Below, one piece after another: positions 34,470-44,652 of a stretch of DNA of 64,000 nucleotides (positions are counted from its first letter, which is position 1; every line of letters begins with the position of its first letter). The translations under genes were made by a program, and so were the position numbers. The DNA is from Candidatus Melainabacteria bacterium (GTDB taxonomy: Bacteria > Cyanobacteriota > Vampirovibrionia > Obscuribacterales > Obscuribacteraceae). The notes below the pieces were generated by a model, which did not search any database, was not told where the DNA came from, and saw only the letters and a list, made by a program, of their open reading frames with translations. Location of the stretch: NCBI GenBank assembly GCA_003242885.1, contig QKMZ01000002.1:372001-436000 (forward strand), read 5' to 3'.

Positions 34470-37046
34470 CTAATTACGCTGCGCACTTGTCAGGGTGCTT
34501 TCAAGCACCAACTCGTGTATTTTATCGCCGATTTCGCCAAGTTTGTTGCCTTCTTGCTCTGATTCCTCCTTGTAGCTAAAACGATCCAGATAATAAGCTT
34601 CGACGAAATTGTCAACCAAATCAGGCAATTCGCAGCGTAAAGCCACTGGAAATGCCTGACTTTCGTATGCTCTTGTGCGCACTGCCGTGGCTACATCCCT
34701 TGGTGTGTCACTTGTAGTTTTGCTAACAGCAACCTTCTCGAGGTCTTTGAGCATACGCAAGTAAAGAGCGGTCGAGGGCTTCATATTCTTGATTTCATTG
34801 GAAGCCTGCTGTTGCGAGCGCCATGCGCTGAGGCCTTTTTTGACTAATTCCCAGACCAGAAATATGCCGATTGCAATCAAAATCGCAATTACATAGGGGT
34901 TGGACGACAACTTCTTAGTCCAGCTCCAAGCCTTTTGAGGGTCGTTTTTCTCTGCGACCTTGGGTGCCGGTGGTGGACCCGACTGGTGAGTAGACTTGAG
35001 CACCATGCGCCCACCCTGGGCGTCTTGGAACGGTTGTATCGGCAAAGTTCCGTTGGGAGTCGCGTCAATCGGCACCCAACCGTGCGTTGGAATAAACACT
35101 TCCGCCCAGGCGTGCTCATTCTTCTTGCGCACTAAGGCTGCGTCCGACTTGGGATCTTTGTCGCCTGGCATATATCCGAATACGACCCGTGAGGGGATTC
35201 CCTGAGCTCTCAAAAGAATCGCTTCGGCTGATGCAAACATCGAGCAGCTGCCGCTTTTCGTATTGAGTAGAAAGTTGGCGACGGCATCGACATCGCTTTC
35301 TAACTGGTTGTTATTGTCGAGGTAGCTGCAATTCGCTTTCAGGTAATTGGAAATCCTTTCGGCATGGACAAACCAGTTGCCGTCCTTGCCTCCGACCTCT
35401 TTAGCCAGAAGTTTTACTTGAGGATCGTAGTCTTTAGGCAGCTGCAAAAAGCGTGCGGATGCCTGACGGATTTGTTCTAATTGAACCGGGTTGGGCATGA
35501 TTGCAGTGCGCAATTCATCGAGGTCTGCGGACGGTACCATCGAGACTGCCGTGTAAAAGAGCCCCGGTTTCAAATTGTTTTTTGCTTCCAGCGAGCCATC
35601 AGTCGCTACTCTCACTTCATCTGGGAAGTGCACGACTTGCGGGATCCAGCCGCAGGGAATGGTCAGATCCATGGTGCTTTTCACCTCGATGCGCTGTTCG
35701 ACTTCGGCACCTCTGAAATTGGCCGGCAGGCGCAAAGATCTGACATTGCCTATGACATAGGCGTCGTCTTCCATTTTTCTTGCATCAGCCCACTGTTGAC
35801 TCTTGCTGTTCACCCAGCGTTGTCCTTCATAAGTGTCGAATGCCATGCCTCGCAAGTAAACGGGGCGATTACTGCTGACGCTCAGGAGAACAACATCTTG
35901 CACTGCCGGATCGCGCTTTTCTGCTAATCCCATTTGCTGTCTTGGTCGCTGTTGTTTGGCGTCTTCTGCTGATTGATCTGCTGGCTCCGGAGCACCTGTC
36001 CCGTTGGCAGAAGGTTTGGCATTCTTATCCGGCTTGCCGCCTTTGCCTGGTTTTGCGTTCTTTGCGTCTTTGGGATCCGTCCCTGGCTTATAACCGGAGA
36101 GTTTTTCTTTAGGACCTTCTCTGCGCTTCCCGTCGCCTGTTCCAGTGCCCTTTCCTGAACCGTTCTTGCCGCCCTTTCCGTTTTGCTCTGACTTCTGTCC
36201 TTTATTGGTTTGCTCCGGCGGTCTGGGAGGGCTGTTGGCCGGTGTACGCCGAGGAATCGGCGCCATCGCTGTTTGTTTTGGAGCTTGAGGTGGATGCATT
36301 TTTTCGTATGCACGAGCCATAAGAATACGCGCCTGGTCGGCGATAAGATCGACAATTGATGCGCCTGAACGGGGCATCATGCAGAAGACCAGCATGGAGA
36401 CAACTGGCAGGGTGACTACTGCAACCAGGGCGCCGCCTGTGGCAGGACGTTTCCACAGAGGTTCCGGCACGTTTAGAGCTTGAGGAAGCGTGGGTCTGGT
36501 AGAAGCTGAAACTTGTGCGGGGTTGCCTTCACGGCTGTGCGAAATGGCGATCAGGTAGAGGAAAATGGCGCCGCCGATAATAAAGCCCATTGGAAAAACA
36601 CCAAAAATCGTGCTCTTTCCGGTTTGCGAAGCGACGCAGCCCATCAGCCCCAACGACACCGTCGCAGCAACATAGATATCGGTTCTCTGTCTCAGGTCGA
36701 AGGTAAGAACAATCAGCAGTCCACATAAAACCTGCATGAATGCGGGCAAAAATAAGCCGTTGCCGAAAAACTGCTTGATCGACTCGAAAACAAAGTGACC
36801 GAGAACCCCGCAAGTACCGGCAAGAATAAACACGTTGACCAGATGGGATTTTCGAGATCGGAATTTATAACTCAAATAGCTGCCCAGCGCCGAAACCAGG
36901 ATGCAGCCTGTCGTTACGACGAACGGCGCCTCCGAGTAAAGACAGTAAGCAACGATGGTGATTGCCACCATGATGTAATTCATGATGCGCAACTCGACGG
37001 AGTTTTCCACCTCTATTGCTTTGGCTTTGGTGGCATCTTTGCTCAT
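34470..37046 (-). CDS. Membrane-anchored transglutaminase-like protease family protein (TgpA type)
   Basis: 858 residues. Six or so N-terminal membrane helices (DUF3488-like), a long disordered Lys/Gly/Pro-rich linker (about 270-380), a periplasmic transglutaminase core with C601 (SGSCSMFASA), H645 (NEHAWAEVF) and D661 (PIDATP), then one helix near 750 (YVIAILIAIGIFLVWELV) and a DUF4129-like C-terminal tail. Such proteins accompany MoxR ATPases and DUF58 proteins; their exact substrate is unknown. The start overlaps the stop of the DUF58 gene by four bases (ATGA). The linker is longer than I expect for the family. Confidence 0.85.
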   Translation of the reverse strand: MSKDATKAKAIEVENSVELRIMNYIMVAITIVAYCLYSEAPFVVTTGCILVSALGSYLSYKFRSRKSHLVNVFILAGTCGVLGHFVFESIKQFFGNGLFLPAFMQVLCGLLIVLTFDLRQRTDIYVAATVSLGLMGCVASQTGKSTIFGVFPMGFIIGGAIFLYLIAISHSREGNPAQVSASTRPTLPQALNVPEPLWKRPATGGALVAVVTLPVVSMLVFCMMPRSGASIVDLIADQARILMARAYEKMHPPQAPKQTAMAPIPRRTPANSPPRPPEQTNKGQKSEQNGKGGKNGSGKGTGTGDGKRREGPKEKLSGYKPGTDPKDAKNAKPGKGGKPDKNAKPSANGTGAPEPADQSAEDAKQQRPRQQMGLAEKRDPAVQDVVLLSVSSNRPVYLRGMAFDTYEGQRWVNSKSQQWADARKMEDDAYVIGNVRSLRLPANFRGAEVEQRIEVKSTMDLTIPCGWIPQVVHFPDEVRVATDGSLEAKNNLKPGLFYTAVSMVPSADLDELRTAIMPNPVQLEQIRQASARFLQLPKDYDPQVKLLAKEVGGKDGNWFVHAERISNYLKANCSYLDNNNQLESDVDAVANFLLNTKSGSCSMFASAEAILLRAQGIPSRVVFGYMPGDKDPKSDAALVRKKNEHAWAEVFIPTHGWVPIDATPNGTLPIQPFQDAQGGRMVLKSTHQSGPPPAPKVAEKNDPQKAWSWTKKLSSNPYVIAILIAIGIFLVWELVKKGLSAWRSQQQASNEIKNMKPSTALYLRMLKDLEKVAVSKTTSDTPRDVATAVRTRAYESQAFPVALRCELPDLVDNFVEAYYLDRFSYKEESEQEGNKLGEIGDKIHELVLESTLTSAQRN

Positions 37047-38584
37047 AGCTTGATGATGTCCTCGGCGCCTGAGATGATCGAAATCTGCTTGCCGACCCGG
37101 GATATGTCATCCGGTTCGTTGCGCATGTCGACAGTCGTGGCCAACTTTGCTTTGTCTTCAGCATTGCGCAAACTTTCGGGATCTTTGCCGGAATGCACTG
37201 TTTGAGCCTGCTGCTCTTGCTGCCCCTGCTGCAGAAATTGCCACTTGTCCGCGTCGGTCTTTCCAACAGGCTGTACCAAAACCAGCTCAATTTGCGCTTT
37301 CTCGGTTCTGGGCGCGAGGAATATCAGCGCCCCTTCTTTTGCCTTTCTGATCAAGTCGTCCAGCTTGTCGACCCGGCGTCCTCGACGAGCAGCGACCTTT
37401 GCGAGTTCTTCTGTGCGTTTGAATGGTTCTAGTCTGGCCAACATTTCAATGGAAGCAGTCAGTCCCGGCGCCATGGGTGGAGGCTCGATGACGAGCACCT
37501 GGTTTCTTACGATCAGCTTGGGAGCCAGTCCCCATCTATGACCCAGCGTGATCAGTGAGGCGGCGGTGATGAGCGCCAGCTCGTACATCTCTTCTGTGCC
37601 CCAGTCCCATTTCGAGTCAATGAGCAAATCGAAGGCAGGCAGACCTTCGGCCTCGAATTCTCTTGATAGTAATTTGCCCGTGCGCGCGCTTGATGCCCAG
37701 TGGATGATACGTGGACTGTCGCCTCTGATATATTCGCGAACCCCGCGCACAATCGCTGTTTGCTGGTTGAAGCTGGATTTGCGGGACAATAATCCAACGC
37801 TCGGAGTCACCACATTCAGTTGCTGCAGGAAATTGCCGCTGACGGGATAAACCTTCGGATAGACGACTGTTTCCGGCGATACTTCGGTGTTGTCCTTTTC
37901 GTCAAAACGAAAGCGAACCTCTCTCTGGCAATAGGAAAGGCCGAATGGAAAACAGGATGAAAACGTGATGCTCTGCACTCTGTAGATGCCGCGTCTTAGA
38001 GGACCGGCTAAGAGTTGCAGTGTTTCTTTTTCGCCCATGCTCGGGATGAGCAAAGGTTTGGAAAGGGGAGACTGCGACAGCGAGCCGAGACGCATGACAT
38101 TGACGGTCATTCGCAACCAGCGCAAAGGAAAGAGAATTTGAAATGTTCCGACTCCAAATATTCTCTCCAGGGCAATCTTAATAGCAATTTTTTCACCGGC
38201 GCGCGCGTTAGGTGGCAGAGATGCTTTCACGCGCACGTCGCAGACTTGCAAAACCGGCAGCAGCAAACTCAGAAACATTGCTGCGATCATTCCTGATGCC
38301 ATCAAGTACAGCCACTGGCTGTTGCTTTCGGTAGAAAAGACGTAGAGCAGAATAGTAACGAGTAGCGATCCGAAAAAACGCGCATTCAGAATTAGCACCA
38401 GATCCGGTGTCACCCGGCATCGCCAACCTTTGAGGTTGTCTACCGGCGGCGGCACTTTGGCCGCATTGCTGACGATGAACGGCTCAGGTGGATCGCTCTT
38501 CTTGAGAGAGGGCGGGGGCTGGATCGGTTGATCCTTTTGATTTTGTTGCTGCTCCTTGGGAGCACTAGACTGGGACTGAAACAT
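37043..38584 (-). CDS. DUF58 domain protein
   Basis: 513 residues. Two membrane helices near 70-115 (FGSLLVTILLYVFS; LMASGMIAAMFLSLLLP), a beta-rich domain, and the DUF58 signature EYIRGDSPRIIHWASSARTGKLLSREFE, followed by a von Willebrand A-like fold (AFDLLIDSKW). DUF58 proteins occur with MoxR ATPases and are thought to be remodelled by them. The N-terminus is Pro/Gln-rich. Start overlaps the end of the MoxR gene by 20 bases and its end overlaps the next gene by four, so the three are translationally coupled. Confidence 0.87.
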   Translation of the reverse strand: MFQSQSSAPKEQQQNQKDQPIQPPPSLKKSDPPEPFIVSNAAKVPPPVDNLKGWRCRVTPDLVLILNARFFGSLLVTILLYVFSTESNSQWLYLMASGMIAAMFLSLLLPVLQVCDVRVKASLPPNARAGEKIAIKIALERIFGVGTFQILFPLRWLRMTVNVMRLGSLSQSPLSKPLLIPSMGEKETLQLLAGPLRRGIYRVQSITFSSCFPFGLSYCQREVRFRFDEKDNTEVSPETVVYPKVYPVSGNFLQQLNVVTPSVGLLSRKSSFNQQTAIVRGVREYIRGDSPRIIHWASSARTGKLLSREFEAEGLPAFDLLIDSKWDWGTEEMYELALITAASLITLGHRWGLAPKLIVRNQVLVIEPPPMAPGLTASIEMLARLEPFKRTEELAKVAARRGRRVDKLDDLIRKAKEGALIFLAPRTEKAQIELVLVQPVGKTDADKWQFLQQGQQEQQAQTVHSGKDPESLRNAEDKAKLATTVDMRNEPDDISRVGKQISIISGAEDIIKL

Positions 38585-39548
38585 CCTCTAGCACTCTTAA
38601 GATGAGGTCGGCGTGACTGACTTTATTGTCTTGCATCTTAGGAATGATGCGGTGTCCAAGAATGTACGGCGCGAGCCCTTTTACATCGTCCGGTTTGACG
38701 AAATCGCGTCCCTCTAAAAATGCAGCTGATTGTGCAGCTCTCAACAAGAGTTGCGTTCCGCGAGGCGATACGCCCAAAACAATGGATGGATGCCGACGCG
38801 TGGCGTGCACGATGTCGACGATGTAGTTTTTCACGGACTGCTCTACATAAATATGTCTCACTGCTTGCCTTGCCATGAGCACTTCGTCCACGGTCAAAAC
38901 AGGATCAACAACAAATCCATCTTGTGCCAAGGTCTTATCGAGAATCTCCAGCTCTTGCTTGAGATCCGGGTAACCGAGCGAAATGCAGATCATGAAGCGG
39001 TCTAGCTGTGCTTCAGGCAGTGGGAATGTGCCGTGATATTCAATCGGGTTTTCCGTTGCAATAACGAAAAACAGCTCAGGAAGCTTGCGCGTTGAGCCGT
39101 CGATTGTCACTTGGTTTTCTTCCATCGCCTCCAGCAGACTGGATTGTGTTCTAGGCGTGGCGCGGTTGATTTCATCAGTCAGCAAGATATTGGTAAAAAT
39201 CGGACCAGGCATGAAGTTGAAAGTGCCTTCTTGCTGGCTGTAGATGCTCACCCCCGAAATATCGGAAGGCAGCAAGTCCGGCGTGCACTGAATACGCTTG
39301 AACTGTGATTGGACAGACATGGAAAGTGACTTGGCAAGCAATGTCTTGCCCACTCCCGGGACATCCTCGATGAGCAGGTGTCCACCTGCCAGGAAGGCTG
39401 TGACTGCGAATTTGACGGCTTTTTCTTGACCGACCAAGACGCTGTTCATGTTGTCGACCAGAGTCTTGGCTTTCAGAGCCAGTTCTTTGGTTTGGGAACT
39501 AGATGTAGCTCCCGCTTTACCATCGGTTCTTGCTTCTGCTTGAGTCAT
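38565..39548 (-). CDS. MoxR-family AAA+ ATPase
   Basis: 327 residues. MoxR ATPases are chaperone-like and act on partner proteins such as those encoded downstream. Walker A is [13 protein letters not shown], Walker [11 protein letters not shown], and family blocks are [49 protein letters not shown] and [13 protein letters not shown]. It is first of a MoxR-DUF58-transglutaminase operon. Its start is divergent from glyQ; no clear ribosome binding site precedes the ATG at 39548. Confidence 0.92.
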   Translation of the reverse strand: MTQAEARTDGKAGATSSSQTKELALKAKTLVDNMNSVLVGQEKAVKFAVTAFLAGGHLLIEDVPGVGKTLLAKSLSMSVQSQFKRIQCTPDLLPSDISGVSIYSQQEGTFNFMPGPIFTNILLTDEINRATPRTQSSLLEAMEENQVTIDGSTRKLPELFFVIATENPIEYHGTFPLPEAQLDRFMICISLGYPDLKQELEILDKTLAQDGFVVDPVLTVDEVLMARQAVRHIYVEQSVKNYIVDIVHATRRHPSIVLGVSPRGTQLLLRAAQSAAFLEGRDFVKPDDVKGLAPYILGHRIIPKMQDNKVSHADLILRVLEDVSVPV

Positions 39549-39810
39549 GGATAGCCCGAAATGCTCCCTGTGCTGGGTCGGTCACAGCGGTTATGCCCTG
39601 TCACCTCCATTCTTATTCCCACTTATCAACCCTATTTCAAGCTTGAAAGCCTATTTCTATATCTCAGCGTCCGATAAGAGGCGCCGTCATGTGGCTGCAG
39701 TTCTGCCGTTTGGCTTGTTTGCAACTTTGAGATGTTTGACCCCATTTAGCTTTCGAGTCTTGAAGTCCTCTGGTAAACTGGCTTTTCTCAATAATTGTGG
39801 AGATATTCCT

Positions 39811-40749
39811 ATGGCTCTCACATTCCAACAAGTCGTTCAGACCCTCAATGACTTCTGGGGCAAGAAAGGCTGCGTCGTCATGCAGTGTTTCGATCTGGAA
39901 AAAGGGGCTTCCACGATGAGTCCGGGGACTTTTCTGCGCGTTTTAGGACCAGAACCCTGGAATATGGCTACTATCGACGGTTGCCGCCGCCCGACCGATG
40001 GTCGTTACGGAGAAAACCCCAATCGTCTGCAGCATTATTTCCAGTATCAGGTCATCCTCAAGCCGTCTCCCGACGACGTGCAAGATATCTACCTCGAGAG
40101 CCTCGCAGCCCTCGGCGTCGATCCTTTGCAGCATGACATTCGCTTTGTCGAAGACAATTGGGAATCACCCACTCTCGGCGCCTGGGGAGTTGGCTGGGAA
40201 GTCTGGATGGACGGGCTTGAAATCACCCAATTCACTTATTTCCAACAAGCCGGCGGTCTGGAAGTCAGACCAGTAGCGGCTGAGATCACCTATGGTCTGG
40301 AACGCCTGGCCATGTATTTGCAGAATGTGGACAACGTCTATGAGTTGCAATGGAACGAAAAGGTGAAGTATGGCGAGCTCTATCACCGCAATGAAGTCGA
40401 GCAGTCGACCTACAATTTCACGGAAAGCAACCCGGAGCTATTGTCCACTCTTTTCACGCTGCACCGGCAGGAAGCTGAGCGTTTGATTGGAAAAAAACTG
40501 GTAATGCCTGCTTATGAACAAATATTGCGCTGTTCTCATACTTTCAATTTGCTCGATGCACGCGGCGTTTTGGGACGTGACGAGCGAATGAAAACCATTT
40601 TGGAAATTCGCAAATTATCCGGTCTGGTCGCAGCTGCTTTCCTTGAGCAACGGATCGAGATGGGTTTTCCTCTCTGCGCAGAAAATGAGCGAGAAGCATT
40701 GGTCAAGACCTATACTGAAAAGTATCTCGTTTCCAAGAAAAAGGCCTAG
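39811..40749 (+). CDS. glyQ: Glycyl-tRNA synthetase alpha subunit
   Basis: 312 residues. GlyQ with GlyS forms the bacterial alpha2beta2 enzyme that charges tRNA-Gly; GlyQ holds the aminoacylation site. The start [20 protein letters not shown] and blocks [30 protein letters not shown] and [11 protein letters not shown] are diagnostic. The ATG at 39811 with GGAG upstream gives the family length; an open frame further upstream is not coding. The usual partner glyS is not adjacent and must lie elsewhere. Confidence 0.95.
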   Translation: MALTFQQVVQTLNDFWGKKGCVVMQCFDLEKGASTMSPGTFLRVLGPEPWNMATIDGCRRPTDGRYGENPNRLQHYFQYQVILKPSPDDVQDIYLESLAALGVDPLQHDIRFVEDNWESPTLGAWGVGWEVWMDGLEITQFTYFQQAGGLEVRPVAAEITYGLERLAMYLQNVDNVYELQWNEKVKYGELYHRNEVEQSTYNFTESNPELLSTLFTLHRQEAERLIGKKLVMPAYEQILRCSHTFNLLDARGVLGRDERMKTILEIRKLSGLVAAAFLEQRIEMGFPLCAENEREALVKTYTEKYLVSKKKA

Positions 40750-40775
40750 CCGGTCAATACCGGAAAAATATTTTT
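40750..40775 (+). terminator. Possible weak terminator after glyQ
   Basis: CCGGT (40750-40754) pairs with ACCGG (40759-40763), followed by A/T-rich AAAAATATTTTT. The stem is only 5 bp. Confidence 0.35.
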
Positions 40776-41209
40776 CCTGACCAGCCAGACGACTTGATAA
40801 CGGCGAGTATATTCCATGAATATGCGATGGCTGGTTTTCATGCGCCTTTCCGTGGGTTTTTGTATGTTGCAAAGGCGTCCGTCCGTCCCGTCCGGGTCGG
40901 ATTAGATCCTGATGCCAAGCTCTTCTCCGGCAAAAATAATTTGCGCCGGACGATGAGTTTATCTACATAATGGGTATAAGAAGTAGTTGAGGGCCCTCTG
41001 GCCTGGAGTGTGGAAATCGGAAAAATCGACGGAGAAGCCGGAGTCAGGACGGACCAATTAATTCGAATCGGGAATTTCGAACTGCGAGCGAGATTCATTG
41101 ACCGAAGATTTATACCGGACGACAAAAGGTTTTGACCTATTCAATGAGCCGGAACAGCCGGTTCCAGTTTGTTAGTCTCACGTAGCCATTTACTAGGAAG
41201 CATTCGGAT
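40750..41209. other. Intergenic region glyQ to the NAGPA-type gene
   Basis: About 460 bases without a supported gene. It holds the weak terminator, an imperfect hairpin (CCGGC near 40927 with GCCGG near 40946) and a small GGAAC/GTTCC hairpin near 41153. No riboswitch or promoter was recognised. The transcript leader of the next gene may start here. Confidence 0.45.
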
Positions 41210-43006
41210 TTGCAATACCAAACTTTGAAAACCAGCAAGGGCAAGGTAAAAAACGAGCTTTACGGCGCGGGCAAGTTGCAGTTGGCTGCAGCTGCGCTTA
41301 TTTCGCTGTCGGTAACAGCGTTAGGCGTGATGCCGGCTCACTCTATCGGCTTGGTGCCAGGGCATGCGGTGCACCCGATCAGGGTCGTTCCGCACGTCAG
41401 AACAGTCAGACGTGCTTCTCAGGCTCCGGCAATTCGTAAAAACTTCAATTCGGCTTCCGCACGAGCCAGCTACAAAGTTAGAGGCGGTAAGGCTTCAGTT
41501 AAAACAGCTCGTGCAACGGCTCGCCAGGGTAAATTGCGTGGACATCGCAACGCGGTCGCCAAACGTCCTGCGACACCACGTGCGGTGCAACCGCAGACTC
41601 TCGCCGACAAGATGGCCGCGCGAACCATCGCTCCCGGTGTGATTCACAAGTTTTATCGCGGCGCGCTCACCATCAATCTGCTCGATGTGGACATGGTCAA
41701 TTCCGATGTGAAAGTTCGTCCGATGTTGGCAGGAAATGATTTCCACCAGCTCAAGGATGTTACCGACCATGCTCGTGAAAGCCGCGCTATAGCAGCGGTC
41801 AACGCCAACTATTTCAAATCAAACGGCACGCCTCTAGGAACCCTGATTATCGACGGTGAGTGGGTTGCCGGACCTCTGTTCGACCGAGTTTCGATGGGCT
41901 TTACTCGTGATGGTTATGTCCGTATCGACCGAGTCAACCTGTTCGGCATAATGCGCTCTTCCAATCCTGAAGTTCCAAGCGCCTGGATCAACAACATCAA
42001 TCAACCTCGCCGCACCGGCAGCCGTTTTGTAGCTTACACGCGGCGCTGGGGCAGTTTTGTTCAATTGCCATACGACGGTGTTTTGGTCGCTATCGACGCG
42101 CAGGGCAATGTCATCGACACCAATCCACGGACCATGGGCATTCCGTGGGGCGGCTATGTCCTTTCCGATTCAAAGAGCGGTGCAATTTCAAAACTGAAGC
42201 GCGGCGACAATGTCAGTATTGCCTGGCAAACCCGTCCATCCGCTTGGTCTGACGTCGTCAATGCCGTGAGTGGCGGGCCGACACTGGTCAAAAACGGCAA
42301 AGTCCAGCTCGACTTGCAACAGCAGCATTTCACTAAACGCTGGACTGGATCTCAAATTCATGCTCGCACCGCAGCCGGTGTCACGAGCGACAACCATTTG
42401 CTATTGGTTACGATTGAAGGTCCTCACACCATGTGGGATCTGGCTAAATTCTTGCGTGATATGGGAGCCGTTGAAGCTCTCAACCTGGACGGCGGTGGCT
42501 CGACAACCATGGTTGTGGACGGAAAAGCTGTAACAAGAGGAGCTAAGAACGCCCAAAGACGAGTCGCCAGCTCGATTGTTCTTGTCGATGAGCGCATCGC
42601 CTCGCAGAACTATCGCCCCTTCAATGGTGCATACAAGCCGCAAAGCGATATTTCCGATTTCTTGATGCCAGCTAAGGACGTAATGTCCCGCCTTTCAGTC
42701 AATTCGGAGAATCTCAGTACTCTGGGCAAGGACTATTCGGATTTTGGATTCCAGGAAGATTTCTCGGAGTCGCTGCTCATGGACTCGGCTATGCTGCCCG
42801 ACCTCGAGCACGACACCAATGCTGAATTGAAGTCTCTCGATTCTCAGCTGGAGACGGGCGTTTTGCAGGCAACGCATAAGGCGGCTGTCCGACCGGTCGA
42901 CGCTGTCAAGCCTGACTCTTTGCAAAAGCGTGATAGCCGAGGCATGTTCAAGGTTCCTTTCAAAAACCCGTTCAATCTAAATTTCCTTGGCCGCAAGCGC
43001 GGTTGA
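41210..43006 (+). CDS. Exported phosphodiester glycosidase-family protein (NAGPA domain)
   Basis: 598 residues from a TTG (AGGAAG upstream); no suitable ATG precedes the signal peptide (AAAALISLSVTALGVMPAHS). A basic disordered stretch (about 50-135) is followed by the NAGPA domain: KFYRGALTINLLDVDM, AIAAVNANYFKSNGTPLGT, DVVNAVSGGPTLVKNG, ARTAAGVTSDNHLLLVTIEG and EALNLDGGGSTTMVVDG. In mammals this domain removes GlcNAc from mannose-6-phosphate linkages; in bacteria such proteins are secreted and several cleave sugar-phosphate bonds or bind the cell envelope. The C-terminal 110 residues are acidic and unassigned. Likely periplasmic. Confidence 0.87.
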   Translation: MQYQTLKTSKGKVKNELYGAGKLQLAAAALISLSVTALGVMPAHSIGLVPGHAVHPIRVVPHVRTVRRASQAPAIRKNFNSASARASYKVRGGKASVKTARATARQGKLRGHRNAVAKRPATPRAVQPQTLADKMAARTIAPGVIHKFYRGALTINLLDVDMVNSDVKVRPMLAGNDFHQLKDVTDHARESRAIAAVNANYFKSNGTPLGTLIIDGEWVAGPLFDRVSMGFTRDGYVRIDRVNLFGIMRSSNPEVPSAWINNINQPRRTGSRFVAYTRRWGSFVQLPYDGVLVAIDAQGNVIDTNPRTMGIPWGGYVLSDSKSGAISKLKRGDNVSIAWQTRPSAWSDVVNAVSGGPTLVKNGKVQLDLQQQHFTKRWTGSQIHARTAAGVTSDNHLLLVTIEGPHTMWDLAKFLRDMGAVEALNLDGGGSTTMVVDGKAVTRGAKNAQRRVASSIVLVDERIASQNYRPFNGAYKPQSDISDFLMPAKDVMSRLSVNSENLSTLGKDYSDFGFQEDFSESLLMDSAMLPDLEHDTNAELKSLDSQLETGVLQATHKAAVRPVDAVKPDSLQKRDSRGMFKVPFKNPFNLNFLGRKRG

Positions 43007-43166
43007 TTAGCGAAATTGCAGAATGAAGTTTTTAGACGGAGTACCCCGATTGGTTATTGTTCGGGCGTTGTTTTGCGGGCATACTTGCTGCATATAGACT
43101 TGATCTACTGGAAATAAAGCAACCATCAATTCAAAATAGACATGAATCTATGGGGACCCCCGAGTC

Positions 43167-44135
43167 ATGGAAAAATTTGCTGTAGGTGTCGACTTCGGCG
43201 GCACCAAAATATCGGCAGGCGTGGTCAATCTGGAATCCGGTCGCTTGGTCGGCACGGCTAAGAAAAAGACGCGCCAGGTCCAGGAGCAGGATGACGTCAT
43301 CAGGCGCATCATTACTGTTGTGGACGAAGCAATCAGCGAGTCCGGTGTCGAGATGAAGAAGATAGCCGGCATCGGTATCGGCGCTGCTGGAATGGTCAAT
43401 CGGGAGAAGGGCATACTTCTAGCCGCGGTCAATATTGGGGCCAACGATGTACCGCTTGCAGAGCCTCTTTCCAAGCACTATGGATTGCCCTGCAAATTGG
43501 GCAATGACGTGGAAGTCGCCACCATCGGAGAAATGGCATTCGGGGCCGGTCGTGACTGCAAAAATTTTGTCTGCATCTTTGTGGGCACCGGCATCGGCAG
43601 CGGCATTGTGCAAAATGGCACTCTTGTCAGAGGTGCCACTGGCACCGCCGGTGAGGTCGGTCACATCACTCTCTACCCAGACGGTAAGCTATGTGGCTGC
43701 GGCGCATATGGCTGTCTGGAAGCATACGCATCGCGCACTGCTGTCGCGAAGGACATTCTTGCCGACTTGCAACGCGGTCATGATTCGGTCATTCGAGAGA
43801 AGGTCGACATGACCAAGGGCATTCTGCGCTCCAAGGCGATTGCACAGGCCGTTGCTTCCGGCGATGAGATGGTGACAGGAGCCGTCGAACAAGCAGCCCG
43901 CTGCATGGCCACGGGGCTCGTCACTGTGATCAATTTCTTGAACCCGCAAAGAATAATTCTGGGCGGCGGTCTTGTTGAAGCAGTGAATCTCTACTTCGAC
44001 ACAGCAGAGCTTTACGCTCGTCGCCGTTGTCTCAAGATACCGGGTCGCAAGATTGAAATCGTCAGGGCTGAATTGGGTGACTATGCCGGCATTGTCGGCG
44101 CGGCAATGCTGTCCAGAAACGGCTCCAGCAAGTAA
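43167..44135 (+). CDS. ROK-family sugar kinase
   Basis: 322 residues, probably a glucokinase or related kinase. ATP-binding DFGGTK at residues 9-14, a second phosphate loop FVGTGIGSGIV and the ROK zinc motif CGCGAYGCLEAYAS are all present. The length fits the ROK glucokinases. The exact sugar cannot be read. The gene stands alone on the plus strand, 160 bases after the NAGPA-type gene. Confidence 0.9.
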   Translation: MEKFAVGVDFGGTKISAGVVNLESGRLVGTAKKKTRQVQEQDDVIRRIITVVDEAISESGVEMKKIAGIGIGAAGMVNREKGILLAAVNIGANDVPLAEPLSKHYGLPCKLGNDVEVATIGEMAFGAGRDCKNFVCIFVGTGIGSGIVQNGTLVRGATGTAGEVGHITLYPDGKLCGCGAYGCLEAYASRTAVAKDILADLQRGHDSVIREKVDMTKGILRSKAIAQAVASGDEMVTGAVEQAARCMATGLVTVINFLNPQRIILGGGLVEAVNLYFDTAELYARRRCLKIPGRKIEIVRAELGDYAGIVGAAMLSRNGSSK

Positions 44136-44219
44136 CTAGGCTGCCTCTGCTCCAGGCCTTTCCTCCGGACCGTTAATTGGGTTCGTGGATGTAAATCGTT
44201 AAAGGTCTACAAACGTGGC

Positions 44220-44543
44220 TTAGCGTCTGCGGGAAAGCATGCGCCCAACAATGAAAAGGCAAGCGATTAGACCGGCGCCGCTGCCATACTTTTGGGCTTG
44301 CCATCTGGTGGTCCCGATTTCGGCTTTCTCAGGGGTCTTTATCACTTCCACTTTGGGAATCACCCGCGACCCGACAATGGTGTTAACGACTTCGGTCACG
44401 CCGTCGATTGGTCCCTGCACCAGTGAATGACTGAAGGAATGGGCAAATGCACCTGCGCATTCGGACGGTGAGCAGACTTCCTCTTCTTGTTCGATATCGA
44501 CAGTTGTCTCGTCCATTGGAATTATCCTCATCTCGTCGCTCAT
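44220..44543 (-). CDS. Small membrane-anchored hypothetical protein
   Basis: 107 residues from the ATG at 44543, chosen because GGAGGT lies ten bases upstream. The N-terminus is acidic (DIEQEEEVCSPSE), the middle is unremarkable, and the C-terminus has one helix (GSGAGLIACLFIVGRML) ending in SRRR, so it is likely tail-anchored with the N-terminus in the cytoplasm. No family recognised. It lies between the convergent ROK gene and the radical SAM gene. Confidence 0.6.
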   Translation of the reverse strand: MSDEMRIIPMDETTVDIEQEEEVCSPSECAGAFAHSFSHSLVQGPIDGVTEVVNTIVGSRVIPKVEVIKTPEKAEIGTTRWQAQKYGSGAGLIACLFIVGRMLSRRR

Positions 44544-44652
44544 GACCACAACCTCCAGGCTAACTATTTCTTGCCACAAAAAGTATGCCGCTTATCTAGG
44601 GGTTTCCCTGAATTGCTGATAAAAACTCCAAATACCTGGCTAGCTACAGGGT

